A stretch of DNA of 5,299 bases from Pseudomonadota bacterium (GCA_023391395.1 JAEWBA010000354.1:1-5299), one strand, 5' to 3'; shown: positions 1 to 4,854, counted from the stretch's first letter. The notes: a model not told the origin generated them from the sequence alone. Translations and numbers: made by a program.

Positions 1-1
1 C

Positions 2-622
2 GAGGAATACGAAACTCCGCAGACCAGGATGGTCATCAGCGGCAACGTCGGTCCGCGCGGCGACGGCTATGTGCCCTCGGCGCTGATGACGCCGGCCGAG
101 GCGCAGGATTACCACTCCGAGCAGATCGACACCTTCGCACAGACCGAGGCCGACATGGTGGCGGCCTTCACCATGAATTACGTCGATGAGGCCATCGGCA
201 TCGTGCGCGCGGCGCGCTCCTGCGCCATGCCGGTGGCGATTTCCTTCACGGTCGAGACCGACGGCAGGCTGCCGACCGGCCAGAGCTTGCGCGAGGCCAT
301 CGAACAGACCGATGCCGAAACGCGCGGGTATGCGGCCTATTACATGATCAATTGCGCGCATCCCACGCATTTCATGCATGCCCTGCAGCCGGAGGGCGAA
401 TGGCTGCACCGCATCCGCGGCTTGCGTGCCAACGCGTCCGCCAGGAGCCACGCAGAGCTGAACGAAGCCACCGAACTGGACGACGGCCTGCCGGACGAGC
501 TGGCCCGGCAATACCGCGACCTCAAACAAGTGCTCACGCAACTGTCCATCATCGGCGGCTGCTGCGGCACCGACCATCGGCACATCGAAGAAATCTGCAA
601 GCTCTTCGCTCCGGCGGCATAA
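2..622 (+). CDS. Homocysteine S-methyltransferase family protein, C-terminal part (5' end outside window)
   Basis: The reading frame is open from base 2, upstream of the first in-window ATG at 29, so the gene begins before the window and only about 206 C-terminal residues are visible. The segment ISGNVGPRGDGY (codons from 35) is typical of the homocysteine S-methyltransferase family (Pfam S-methyl_trans, MmuM/BHMT-like). The three cysteines that bind the catalytic zinc in this family are all present: one in MINCAHP (codon at 353) and the adjacent pair in GGCCGTD (codons at 560 and 563). By family knowledge the enzyme moves a methyl group from a donor such as S-methylmethionine to homocysteine, giving methionine in the cytoplasm. 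The donor cannot be read from this fragment. It ends in TAA at 620-622, and the next gene starts about 90 bases on, so there is no evidence of co-transcription. The family call is firm; the exact substrate is not. Confidence 0.9.
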   Translation, partial: EEYETPQTRMVISGNVGPRGDGYVPSALMTPAEAQDYHSEQIDTFAQTEADMVAAFTMNYVDEAIGIVRAARSCAMPVAISFTVETDGRLPTGQSLREAIEQTDAETRGYAAYYMINCAHPTHFMHALQPEGEWLHRIRGLRANASARSHAELNEATELDDGLPDELARQYRDLKQVLTQLSIIGGCCGTDHRHIEEICKLFAPAA

Positions 623-712
623 GGCCGGCACCGCTGCACCACGTATTGCAGGGGTGCACGGCTCCAGGCGTTTACAATACATGCCGACGAAACGCCTGCT
701 TTTTTGCATCCG
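623..712 (+). promoter_or_regulatory. Short spacer with a TACAAT -10-like box and a small hairpin
   Basis: The 90-base spacer before the M15 peptidase gene contains TACAAT at 673-678, matching the common -10 form in Burkholderiales. No good -35 sits 16-18 bases upstream; the nearest candidate, TTGCAG at 646-651, is 21 bases away, which is too far. A 6-bp perfect inverted repeat, TGCACC (635-640) with GGTGCA (653-658), has no following T-run, so it is not a convincing terminator. A promoter here would serve the 713-1827 gene pair. Weak candidate only. Confidence 0.3.
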
Positions 713-1267
713 ATGTTATCCAAAGAGTATCAAGACCATATCGCCTCCCTGCTGGACGCCCTGGACATTCCCCCGGCACTTCTTGCTGACAAATGCATGC
801 AGGCCTGCGCGCCTGCGCATCAATTGACGCTGGTGCAGACCGACGCCGACGGGCGCGAGCACCATTTGCTGCCCGCCGCCGCTCAAGCCTGGCAGGACAT
901 GAAGGCGGCAGCGCAGGCCGAGGGCATCGTGCTGGAAATCGTTTCCGCGTTCCGCGATCTCGAGCGCCAGACCGAAATCATCCGCGCCAAGCAGGCGCGC
1001 GGCATGGCCATCGAAACCATCCTCACCTTGAGCGCCGCTCCCGGCTACAGCGAGCACCATACCGGGCGAGCCATCGACATCAATACGCCGGGCTGCCTGC
1101 CGACCGAGGAAGAATTCGAGCGCACCGAGGCCTTTGCCTGGCTGAGCCGCCATGCCGGCCGTTTCGGCTTCAGCCTGTCCTATCCGCGCGGCAATCCGCA
1201 CGGTTTCATCTACGAACCCTGGCACTGGTGCTACCAGCCGGATTCCGCATCGGAGAGCCGCGCATGA
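713..1267 (+). CDS. M15 family (VanY/VanX-like) metallopeptidase, probable D-Ala-D-Ala or L,D-carboxypeptidase
   Basis: A 184-residue protein with the full zinc peptidase signature of MEROPS family M15. SEHHTGRAID (residues 113-122) fits SxHxxGxAxD, supplying zinc ligands His115 and Asp122. EPWHW (168-172) supplies the catalytic base Glu168 and third ligand His171. SAFRDLERQ, just N-terminal of this core, is also typical of VanY-type domains. Family members trim D-alanine or other terminal residues from peptidoglycan stem peptides. No signal peptide or membrane helix is visible, which is unlike classical membrane-anchored VanY but like cytoplasmic VanX/DdpX, so a role in handling cytoplasmic muropeptides is possible (inference). 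I chose ATG 713; a TTG at 704 in the same frame adds only three residues, and neither has a clear Shine-Dalgarno. The stop overlaps the next gene's ATG. Fold and active site are firm; substrate is open. Confidence 0.85.
   Translation: MLSKEYQDHIASLLDALDIPPALLADKCMQACAPAHQLTLVQTDADGREHHLLPAAAQAWQDMKAAAQAEGIVLEIVSAFRDLERQTEIIRAKQARGMAIETILTLSAAPGYSEHHTGRAIDINTPGCLPTEEEFERTEAFAWLSRHAGRFGFSLSYPRGNPHGFIYEPWHWCYQPDSASESRA
1252..1256 (+). promoter_or_regulatory. Shine-Dalgarno GGAGA inside the peptidase gene
   Basis: GGAGA lies seven bases before ATG 1264, within the last codons of the M15 peptidase gene. It fixes the start of the Mrr-like gene and rules out earlier in-frame starts. Together with the ATGA overlap it implies one transcript and coupled translation. 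Confidence 0.7.
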
Positions 1268-1827
1268 AGCTGAAGATGGCTGAAAACTCGCTGTTCGCGA
1301 TCCTGCTGCGCAAGCCGTGGTGGATCAGCGTCCTTATTGCCGTGGTGCTGGCCCTGGCTGCCAGTGCCATGCTGCCCCGCGCCTATGCCGCTTATGGCAT
1401 CTGGAGCGGTTTGCCTTTCCTGGCGATCGGCATTGTCGCCGCGTTCCGGCAATGGCAGGCGCCGAGCGCCGCACGCATCGCGCACACGGTGGAGCGGGTG
1501 CGCGCCATGAGCTGGCGCGAGTTTGCCGATGCGCTGGAACAGGCTTACCGGAGCCAAGGGTATGAGGTGGCGCGCCGCGCCGGCGCAGCCGACTTCGAGC
1601 TGGGCGCGGGCAGCGGCCGCACGCTGCTCGCCGCCAAGCGCTGGAAGGCAGCCGGCACCGGCGTCGAGGCGCTGCGCGAACTGCATGCCGCCGCCGCAGC
1701 CTGCGGCGCCCAGGAAAGCCTGTACGTCACCCTGGGCGAGCTGAGCGACAACGCGCGCCAGTTCGCTGTCGAAAAGAATATTCGCGTCCTGCGCGGTGCG
1801 GAGCTGGCGGCGCTCTTGAAGCTGTAG
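1264..1827 (+). CDS. Membrane-anchored Mrr-like (restriction endonuclease-fold) protein, catalytic motif apparently incomplete
   Basis: A 187-residue protein. Two hydrophobic helices lie at about residues 19-37 and 42-61, joined by a very short turn, followed by a soluble C-terminal domain. From MSWREFADAL (82-91) through GYEV (99-102), GAADFEL (107-113), LLAAKRWK (121-128) and ARQFAVEKNIRVL to the C-terminus, this domain follows the Mrr_cat layout: an N-terminal helix, then D-Xn-(Q/E)xK, then helix and strand. Asp110 and Lys125 are in place, but the Gln/Glu two residues before the lysine is Ala123, so cleavage activity is doubtful. ATG 1264 overlaps the peptidase stop (ATGA), and GGAGA at 1252-1256 lies seven bases upstream, a good ribosome site, which suggests translational coupling. 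Open frame upstream of 1264 is only a shadow of the peptidase gene. It could be a membrane-tethered DNA-binding protein or a decayed nuclease; function is unknown. Confidence 0.75.
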   Translation: MKLKMAENSLFAILLRKPWWISVLIAVVLALAASAMLPRAYAAYGIWSGLPFLAIGIVAAFRQWQAPSAARIAHTVERVRAMSWREFADALEQAYRSQGYEVARRAGAADFELGAGSGRTLLAAKRWKAAGTGVEALRELHAAAAACGAQESLYVTLGELSDNARQFAVEKNIRVLRGAELAALLKL

Positions 1828-1838
1828 GCGAGAAAGCA

Positions 1839-1859
1839 GGGCGGCGGGCCATGCCGCCC
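1839..1859 (+). terminator. GC-rich hairpin just after the Mrr-like gene, without a T-run
   Basis: GGGCGGC (1839-1845) pairs perfectly with GCCGCCC (1853-1859) around a seven-base loop, beginning 12 bases after the stop at 1827. No T-run follows, so it is not a canonical intrinsic terminator. It may be a transcript 3'-end stabiliser or act with Rho. A competing small hairpin, CCCA (1857-1860) with TGGG (1864-1867), shares the last three bases of the 3' arm. Confidence 0.35.
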
Positions 1860-1947
1860 AGGCTGGGAGCGGATCGGCGCTTCGTCCGTGTCCGCATGCA
1901 TGCATCGGCATCCCGGGTCTTCCAGAGGAATTTATCTACTTCCGGTG

Positions 1948-1976
1948 TTTCGCCATTTCTATCCTTTTTGTACAAT
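1948..1976 (+). promoter_or_regulatory. Candidate promoter for the 2047 gene (TACAAT -10)
   Basis: TACAAT at 1971-1976 is a good -10 hexamer. The hexamer 17 bases upstream, TTTCGC at 1948-1953, is only a weak -35. The surrounding stretch 1928-1980 is clearly AT-richer than the rest of the window, as expected of a promoter. Transcription would begin near 1983, giving a leader of about 64 bases. The -10 overlaps the 8-bp palindrome ACAATTGT (1972-1979), a possible operator. The rest of the spacer, 1860-1927, holds only a short GCATGCATGCAT run at 1894-1905. Confidence 0.5.
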
Positions 1977-2034
1977 TGTTGCGGCGCACGAACGATCCCG
2001 GCGCGGTAGCAGGCGCTGAACAACAACATTCAAA

Positions 2035-2041
2035 AAGGAAG
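2035..2041 (+). promoter_or_regulatory. Shine-Dalgarno AAGGAAG for the 2047 gene
   Basis: AAGGAAG lies five bases before ATG 2047, in an A-rich unstructured leader. This is a strong ribosome site and settles the start codon. Confidence 0.75.
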
Positions 2042-2046
2042 AAAAC

Positions 2047-3264
2047 ATGTCCGCATCCCCGCGCAGTGCCCTCCTGACCGCCTCGCTTTGCCTCTCTGTT
2101 CTCAGCCTCGCCGCCCACGCCCAGAACCGCGGACCTGCGGCGCAATACTGGGTAGATCTGGATACCTCCAACGCCTCTATCCCCGGCATGTCCCAAGGCG
2201 GCCTGATGAGTGGATTGATGGGCGGCGCCGGCCCGGGCAAGCGCCTGGAAGCGGAACTGTATGTGCGCGCCCATCCTTCCGGCGTCGAAGGCACGCATGC
2301 CATCCCCGCCGCGATGAACATGGGTCCGTCGCTGCCGCTGGTGCCGCTGCGTCCGCAAGCGGGTACGCGCACGCAGAGTGGGGGAGATCACACTGACACG
2401 GCGGAAAAGCCCAAGGGCCGCATCCTGCTGTATTGGGGCTGCGGCGACAGCATCCGTCCCGGCCAGCCCAAGGTGCTGGACTTCGCCAAGCAGGACTACC
2501 GCGAGTACGCCGGCTTCTTTTCCAGCCATGGCGGCGTGAGCAAGGGCGTGCAGCACCGTCCCGGCCATTCGCTCTGGCCCAACGAGCGCGACAACAAGCG
2601 GGTTCCCGAAAACGCTTCGCTGCAAGGCGAACACGCGGTGAGTGGCGATGGCGTGCCATCCAGCCTGAAGTTCCGGGTCGATGCCGCGCATGATTTTCTC
2701 CCGCCGCTGCGCATCAGCACCAAGGGACAGCCGGCCACAGGCGTGCAAGTGGCCTGGAACGGCATGGAGCATGCGCGAGGATATTTCCTTACCGCGCAAG
2801 GCGTAGCGGAAGCGAACGGCGCGCAAGACATGATTCTGTGGAGTTCGAGTGAGAAGCCTGAAAACGGCTGGGCGCTAATGACCTACCAGACGCCGGCCCA
2901 AGTGACTAAACTGGTGCAGCAGAAAGTGGCGCTGCCGCCGTCCACCACTAACTGCACCGTGCCCAAGGGCATCTTCGACAAGGCCGAGGGTGCGATGCTG
3001 AATATGATCGCCTACGGTTCCGAACTGAACCTGGCTCATCCGCCGCGCCCGGCCAAGGCGCCGGCCGATTGGCAGCCCGAATGGACAGCGCGCGTGCGTA
3101 TCAAATCCACCGGCATGACCATGCTCGGCATGGAAAGCGATGGCGAGGGCGCGCGCGCCGATGTGCAGCCGGGTGCGGGTAATTCGGCCGGCGATGCCGC
3201 GCGCGACGTGGCTGCGGAAATCGTCAACCCGGTCAATCTGCTGCGCGGCCTGTTCGGCAGATAA
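2047..3264 (+). CDS. Exported conserved protein of unknown function
   Basis: A 405-residue protein with a clear Sec signal peptide: a short basic start (Arg6), a hydrophobic core at residues 8-22, and an AHA site giving likely cleavage after Ala25. The mature protein should be periplasmic or secreted; no further membrane helix is seen. A Gly/Met-rich low-complexity stretch follows (about 45-64), then a globular part with IPAAMNMG and the block RILLYWGCG (around 125-133). Residues 233-269 look like a fibronectin type III-like beta unit, with W237 early and ILWSSSE at the end. Two cysteines remain in the mature protein, Cys132 and Cys303, and could form a disulfide. YGSELNLAHPPRP (323-335) and the C-terminal NLLRGLFGR look conserved. 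I recall similar uncharacterised exported proteins across Proteobacteria, but no function is known to me. The gene appears monocistronic: its own promoter-like box upstream and a strong hairpin downstream. Confidence 0.8.
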   Translation: MSASPRSALLTASLCLSVLSLAAHAQNRGPAAQYWVDLDTSNASIPGMSQGGLMSGLMGGAGPGKRLEAELYVRAHPSGVEGTHAIPAAMNMGPSLPLVPLRPQAGTRTQSGGDHTDTAEKPKGRILLYWGCGDSIRPGQPKVLDFAKQDYREYAGFFSSHGGVSKGVQHRPGHSLWPNERDNKRVPENASLQGEHAVSGDGVPSSLKFRVDAAHDFLPPLRISTKGQPATGVQVAWNGMEHARGYFLTAQGVAEANGAQDMILWSSSEKPENGWALMTYQTPAQVTKLVQQKVALPPSTTNCTVPKGIFDKAEGAMLNMIAYGSELNLAHPPRPAKAPADWQPEWTARVRIKSTGMTMLGMESDGEGARADVQPGAGNSAGDAARDVAAEIVNPVNLLRGLFGR

Positions 3265-3270
3265 GAGCAA

Positions 3271-3318
3271 GCCGCAAGCGGTGACGGGTGTCGCCGTTTG
3301 CGGCAAGGCAGGATTTTT
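3271..3318 (+). terminator. Strong hairpin terminator-like element after the exported protein gene
   Basis: Bases 3271-3285 pair with 3290-3304 in a 15-bp uninterrupted stem with two G-U wobbles (3278/3297 and 3282/3293) and a GGGT tetraloop. It begins six bases after the stop at 3264. The first T-run (3314-3318) is nine bases past the stem, and a seven-base T-run follows at 3329-3335. The displaced T-tract is unusual for an intrinsic terminator, but the stem is the strongest in the window and lies exactly at the gene end. Confidence 0.6.
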
Positions 3319-3344
3319 CTCCCCTTAATTTTTTTGACAGCGCT

Positions 3345-4355
3345 ATGACAATTTTCTCCACACCCGCCCGTCGTCTGCTAGCCACCGCTCTTATCGCCGC
3401 CTCCGCGCTGCTGGCCGCAGGCTTTCCGCCTCTGGCGAGCGCCGCCGCTCCCGCCAAGCAAGGCACCCAAGTACCCGGCTTCTATCGCATGGCCCTGGGC
3501 GAGGTGGAAGTGACCGCGCTCTACGACGGTTATGTCGCCCTCGACCCCAAGCTCTTGAAAGGGGCGAGTGCGAAGGATATCCAGAGCCTGCTGGCACGCA
3601 TGTTCGTGGATACCTCGCATGGCATGCAGACCGCCGTCAATGCCTACCTCCTCAATACCGGCGCCAACCTGATCCTGATCGATACCGGCGCCGCCAAGTG
3701 CTTCGGTCCGACGCTGGGCGGCATCGGCGACAATATCCGCGCCGCCGGCTATCGCACCGATCAGATCGATACTGTGCTGCTGACCCACCTGCACGGCGAC
3801 CATGCCTGCGGCCTCGTCACGGCGGAGGGCAAACCGGCCTTTCCAAAGGCGACCGTGTATGCGGCACAGGAAGAGGCTGCCTACTGGCTCGACAAGGAAG
3901 CTGCGACCAAGGCGCCCAAGGAAGCGCAGTCCTCCTTCAAGACGGCCCAGGACGCGGTGGCGCCCTATGTGGCGGCCGGCAAGTTCAAGCAGTTCAAGGC
4001 CGGAGACACCATCGTGCCGGGCGTAGTGGCAGTGGCCGAGCCTGGACATACGCCCGGGCACTCGGGCTACCTGGTTTCCTCCGGCAACCAGCAAATGCTG
4101 GTCTGGGGCGACCTCGTGCATAGCCACGCGGTGCAGTTCGCGCATCCGGAAGTCGCCATCGAGTTCGATACCGACAGCAAGCAGGCGGTTGCGACACGCA
4201 ACCAAATCTTTGCCGACGCGGCGAAAAAGAAGCTGTGGGTGGCCGGCGCACATCTGCCGTTTCCCGGTATCGGCCATGTCCGCCAGGACAGGAACGGCTA
4301 CGCCTGGGTGCCGGTCGAGTTTGCTCCGCTGCCTCCGGCAAAATCCGGCAAGTAG
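3345..4355 (+). CDS. Exported metallo-beta-lactamase-fold hydrolase of the methyl parathion hydrolase / dihydrocoumarin hydrolase family
   Basis: A 336-residue protein, close to the 331 residues I recall for methyl parathion hydrolase (MPH). A signal peptide spans about residues 1-33 (ASA site; Arg9-Arg10 before the hydrophobic core makes Tat export conceivable). Two-metal ligands are complete: THLHGDH gives His148, His150, Asp152 and His153; then His235 (PGHTPGH), Asp256 (WGD) and His303 (GAHLPFPG). All lie one residue from the MPH numbering I remember. Other matches are GFYRM, DTGAAKCFGPTLG (Phe120), YWL (Trp181) and FPGIGH. Five positions tied to MPH activity carry different, ancestor-like residues, so a lactone or aryl-ester hydrolase is more likely than an organophosphatase (inference). 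ATG 3345 is chosen because it yields the signal peptide and the family N-terminus. A GTG at 3288 in the same frame lies at the hairpin loop and would bury the signal. No clear Shine-Dalgarno precedes 3345. Confidence 0.88.
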   Translation: MTIFSTPARRLLATALIAASALLAAGFPPLASAAAPAKQGTQVPGFYRMALGEVEVTALYDGYVALDPKLLKGASAKDIQSLLARMFVDTSHGMQTAVNAYLLNTGANLILIDTGAAKCFGPTLGGIGDNIRAAGYRTDQIDTVLLTHLHGDHACGLVTAEGKPAFPKATVYAAQEEAAYWLDKEAATKAPKEAQSSFKTAQDAVAPYVAAGKFKQFKAGDTIVPGVVAVAEPGHTPGHSGYLVSSGNQQMLVWGDLVHSHAVQFAHPEVAIEFDTDSKQAVATRNQIFADAAKKKLWVAGAHLPFPGIGHVRQDRNGYAWVPVEFAPLPPAKSGK

Positions 4356-4374
4356 GTCAGTTTCTCCTACCTGC
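4348..4374 (+). repeat. Inverted repeat across the hydrolase stop codon
   Basis: Bases 4348-4356 pair with 4366-4374 as a 9-bp stem with one A-C mismatch and a nine-base loop; the stop codon TAG (4353-4355) is inside the 5' arm. No T-run follows. It may contribute to 3'-end formation, but it is short. Confidence 0.35.
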
Positions 4375-4381
4375 GATGGTG

Positions 4382-4425
4382 GGCAGCAAGGCGGGAAACA
4401 GCGAGTTTTCTTTCCGCTTGCCGCC
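4382..4425 (+). repeat. Imperfect long hairpin downstream of the hydrolase gene
   Basis: The 5' arm 4382-4398 and 3' arm 4411-4425 can form about 15 base pairs, with one A-C mismatch and two single-G bulges, around a 12-base loop. It begins 27 bases after the hydrolase stop. No T-run follows, so a plain intrinsic terminator is unlikely; mRNA 3'-end protection or a Rho-assisted end is possible. Confidence 0.4.
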
Positions 4426-4452
4426 GTGGCTCTTCCTTGAGCGCATTGAACA

Positions 4453-4482
4453 AATGCCGGAACGTTTCATCCAACCGGCATT
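4453..4482 (+). repeat. Perfect 8-bp inverted repeat upstream of the small membrane gene
   Basis: AATGCCGG (4453-4460) and CCGGCATT (4475-4482) are exact reverse complements around a 14-base loop. The repeat ends 17 bases before the AGGAGG ribosome site of the 25-codon gene. It could be an operator or a leader hairpin. I could not place a promoter with confidence in 4356-4509, so its relation to the transcript start is unknown. Confidence 0.4.
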
Positions 4483-4499
4483 GTCAATGTTTAACGAAC

Positions 4500-4505
4500 A
4501 GGAGG
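4500..4505 (+). promoter_or_regulatory. Consensus Shine-Dalgarno AGGAGG for the 25-codon gene
   Basis: AGGAGG lies four bases before GTG 4510, a slightly tight spacing but a full consensus match. It is the best ribosome site in the window and the main reason to accept the very short gene that follows. Confidence 0.7.
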
Positions 4506-4509
4506 AACC

Positions 4510-4587
4510 GTGAAGATTCCCACGCTGGTCATAGCTCTGGTAGTCGCCATGCTGGCAGCTCTGGCCTTGATATTTTTCGTGATCTAG
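4510..4587 (+). CDS. Small single-helix membrane protein, 25 residues
   Basis: A 25-codon frame starting with GTG and ending in TAG. The product is MKIPTLVIAL followed by VVAMLAALALIFFVI: one lysine near the start, then an almost unbroken hydrophobic helix to the C-terminus, long enough to span the inner membrane once, probably with the N-terminus inside. The start is forced: an in-frame TAA at 4492-4494 stops anything longer, and GTG is the only start codon between it and the helix. A consensus AGGAGG stands upstream. It follows the hydrolase gene by 154 bases of hairpin-rich spacer and converges on the minus-strand charged protein gene, with 27 bases between stop codons. I do not recognise the family; by analogy with other tiny membrane proteins it could modulate a larger membrane partner, but nothing here shows which. 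It could also be a chance frame, though the ribosome site argues against that. Confidence 0.6.
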   Translation: MKIPTLVIALVVAMLAALALIFFVI

Positions 4588-4614
4588 CCGCGAGGCCTCC
4601 GCCGCTGCACCAGG

Positions 4615-4854
4615 CTAAGGCTTCGGCGTTTGCGGCGCGCGGGAGCTGTCTGTGTTGGATTGCGCCGCATCCTTGTCGCCCGGCCTGCCGGGCGGGATGT
4701 TGCTCCCCGGATCGAGCAATTCGTCTGTGCTGATTTCGCGGCTGGGCGGATCGATGGTTTCGGCGATCTTTTCCAGCACGCCCTTGCCCTGCTTCTTATC
4801 CTGTTCCTTGTCCTTGTCCGTTTGGGTGGTGGTGTTGCGCGTGTCGGCGTTCAT
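4615..4854 (-). CDS. Small highly charged, probably disordered protein, 79 residues
   Basis: A 79-residue protein with no aromatic residue, no histidine and no cysteine, dominated by Lys, Asp, Glu, Gln, Thr and Pro. The N-terminal third (NADTRNTTTQTDKDKEQDKK) is polar and charged. A short helix-prone segment, GVLEKIAETID (25-35), and STDELLDPG (42-50) are the only parts with hydrophobic residues. The C-terminal third is Pro/Ser/Asp-rich. It looks intrinsically disordered and cytoplasmic. The start at 4854 is supported by AGGAG (complement of 4861-4865) six bases upstream; the frame stays open to 4998, but that extension runs through the intergenic spacer and lacks such support. It is divergent from the pyrophosphohydrolase-like gene. 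I do not recognise a family and assign no function. Confidence 0.65.
   Translation of the reverse strand: MNADTRNTTTQTDKDKEQDKKQGKGVLEKIAETIDPPSREISTDELLDPGSNIPPGRPGDKDAAQSNTDSSRAPQTPKP

Noticed and set aside
793..1263. N-terminal extension of the Mrr-like protein into the peptidase gene
   Set aside because: The extension is an Arg/His-rich frame-shifted reading of the peptidase. GGAGA plus ATG 1264 gives a normal membrane protein start.
1894..1905. GCATGCATGCAT run as a repeat element
   Set aside because: Only three copies of a four-base unit, with no second occurrence nearby and no link to a gene feature.
2080..2091. Possible lipoprotein cysteine (Cys15) in the exported protein's signal peptide
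   Set aside because: The residue before the cysteine is leucine, not Gly/Ala/Ser, so it is not a lipobox. The AHA site after residue 25 is a better cleavage site.
1936..2826. Long minus-strand frame opposite the exported protein gene
   Set aside because: It is antisense to a gene with a signal peptide, strong ribosome site and coherent protein features. Its product is Arg/His/Ala-rich with no recognisable domain, as expected for a GC-rich shadow frame.
3334..3339. Perfect TTGACA -35 hexamer
   Set aside because: No -10-like hexamer lies 16-18 bases downstream, and the spacing would place the transcription start inside the coding region after ATG 3345.
3288..3344. GTG 3288 as the start of the metallo-hydrolase gene
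   Set aside because: It lies at the loop and 3' arm of the terminator-like hairpin, and would place 19 extra residues before an otherwise normal signal peptide. ATG 3345 also matches the family's N-terminal length.
3378..4277. Long minus-strand frame opposite the metallo-hydrolase gene
   Set aside because: It is antisense to a gene with a complete set of metal ligands; the translated product has no family features.
4235..4733. Plus-strand frames spanning the hydrolase 3' end and the spacer beyond
   Set aside because: They run through inverted repeats, the small membrane gene and the minus-strand gene out of frame, with no ribosome site or recognisable protein features.
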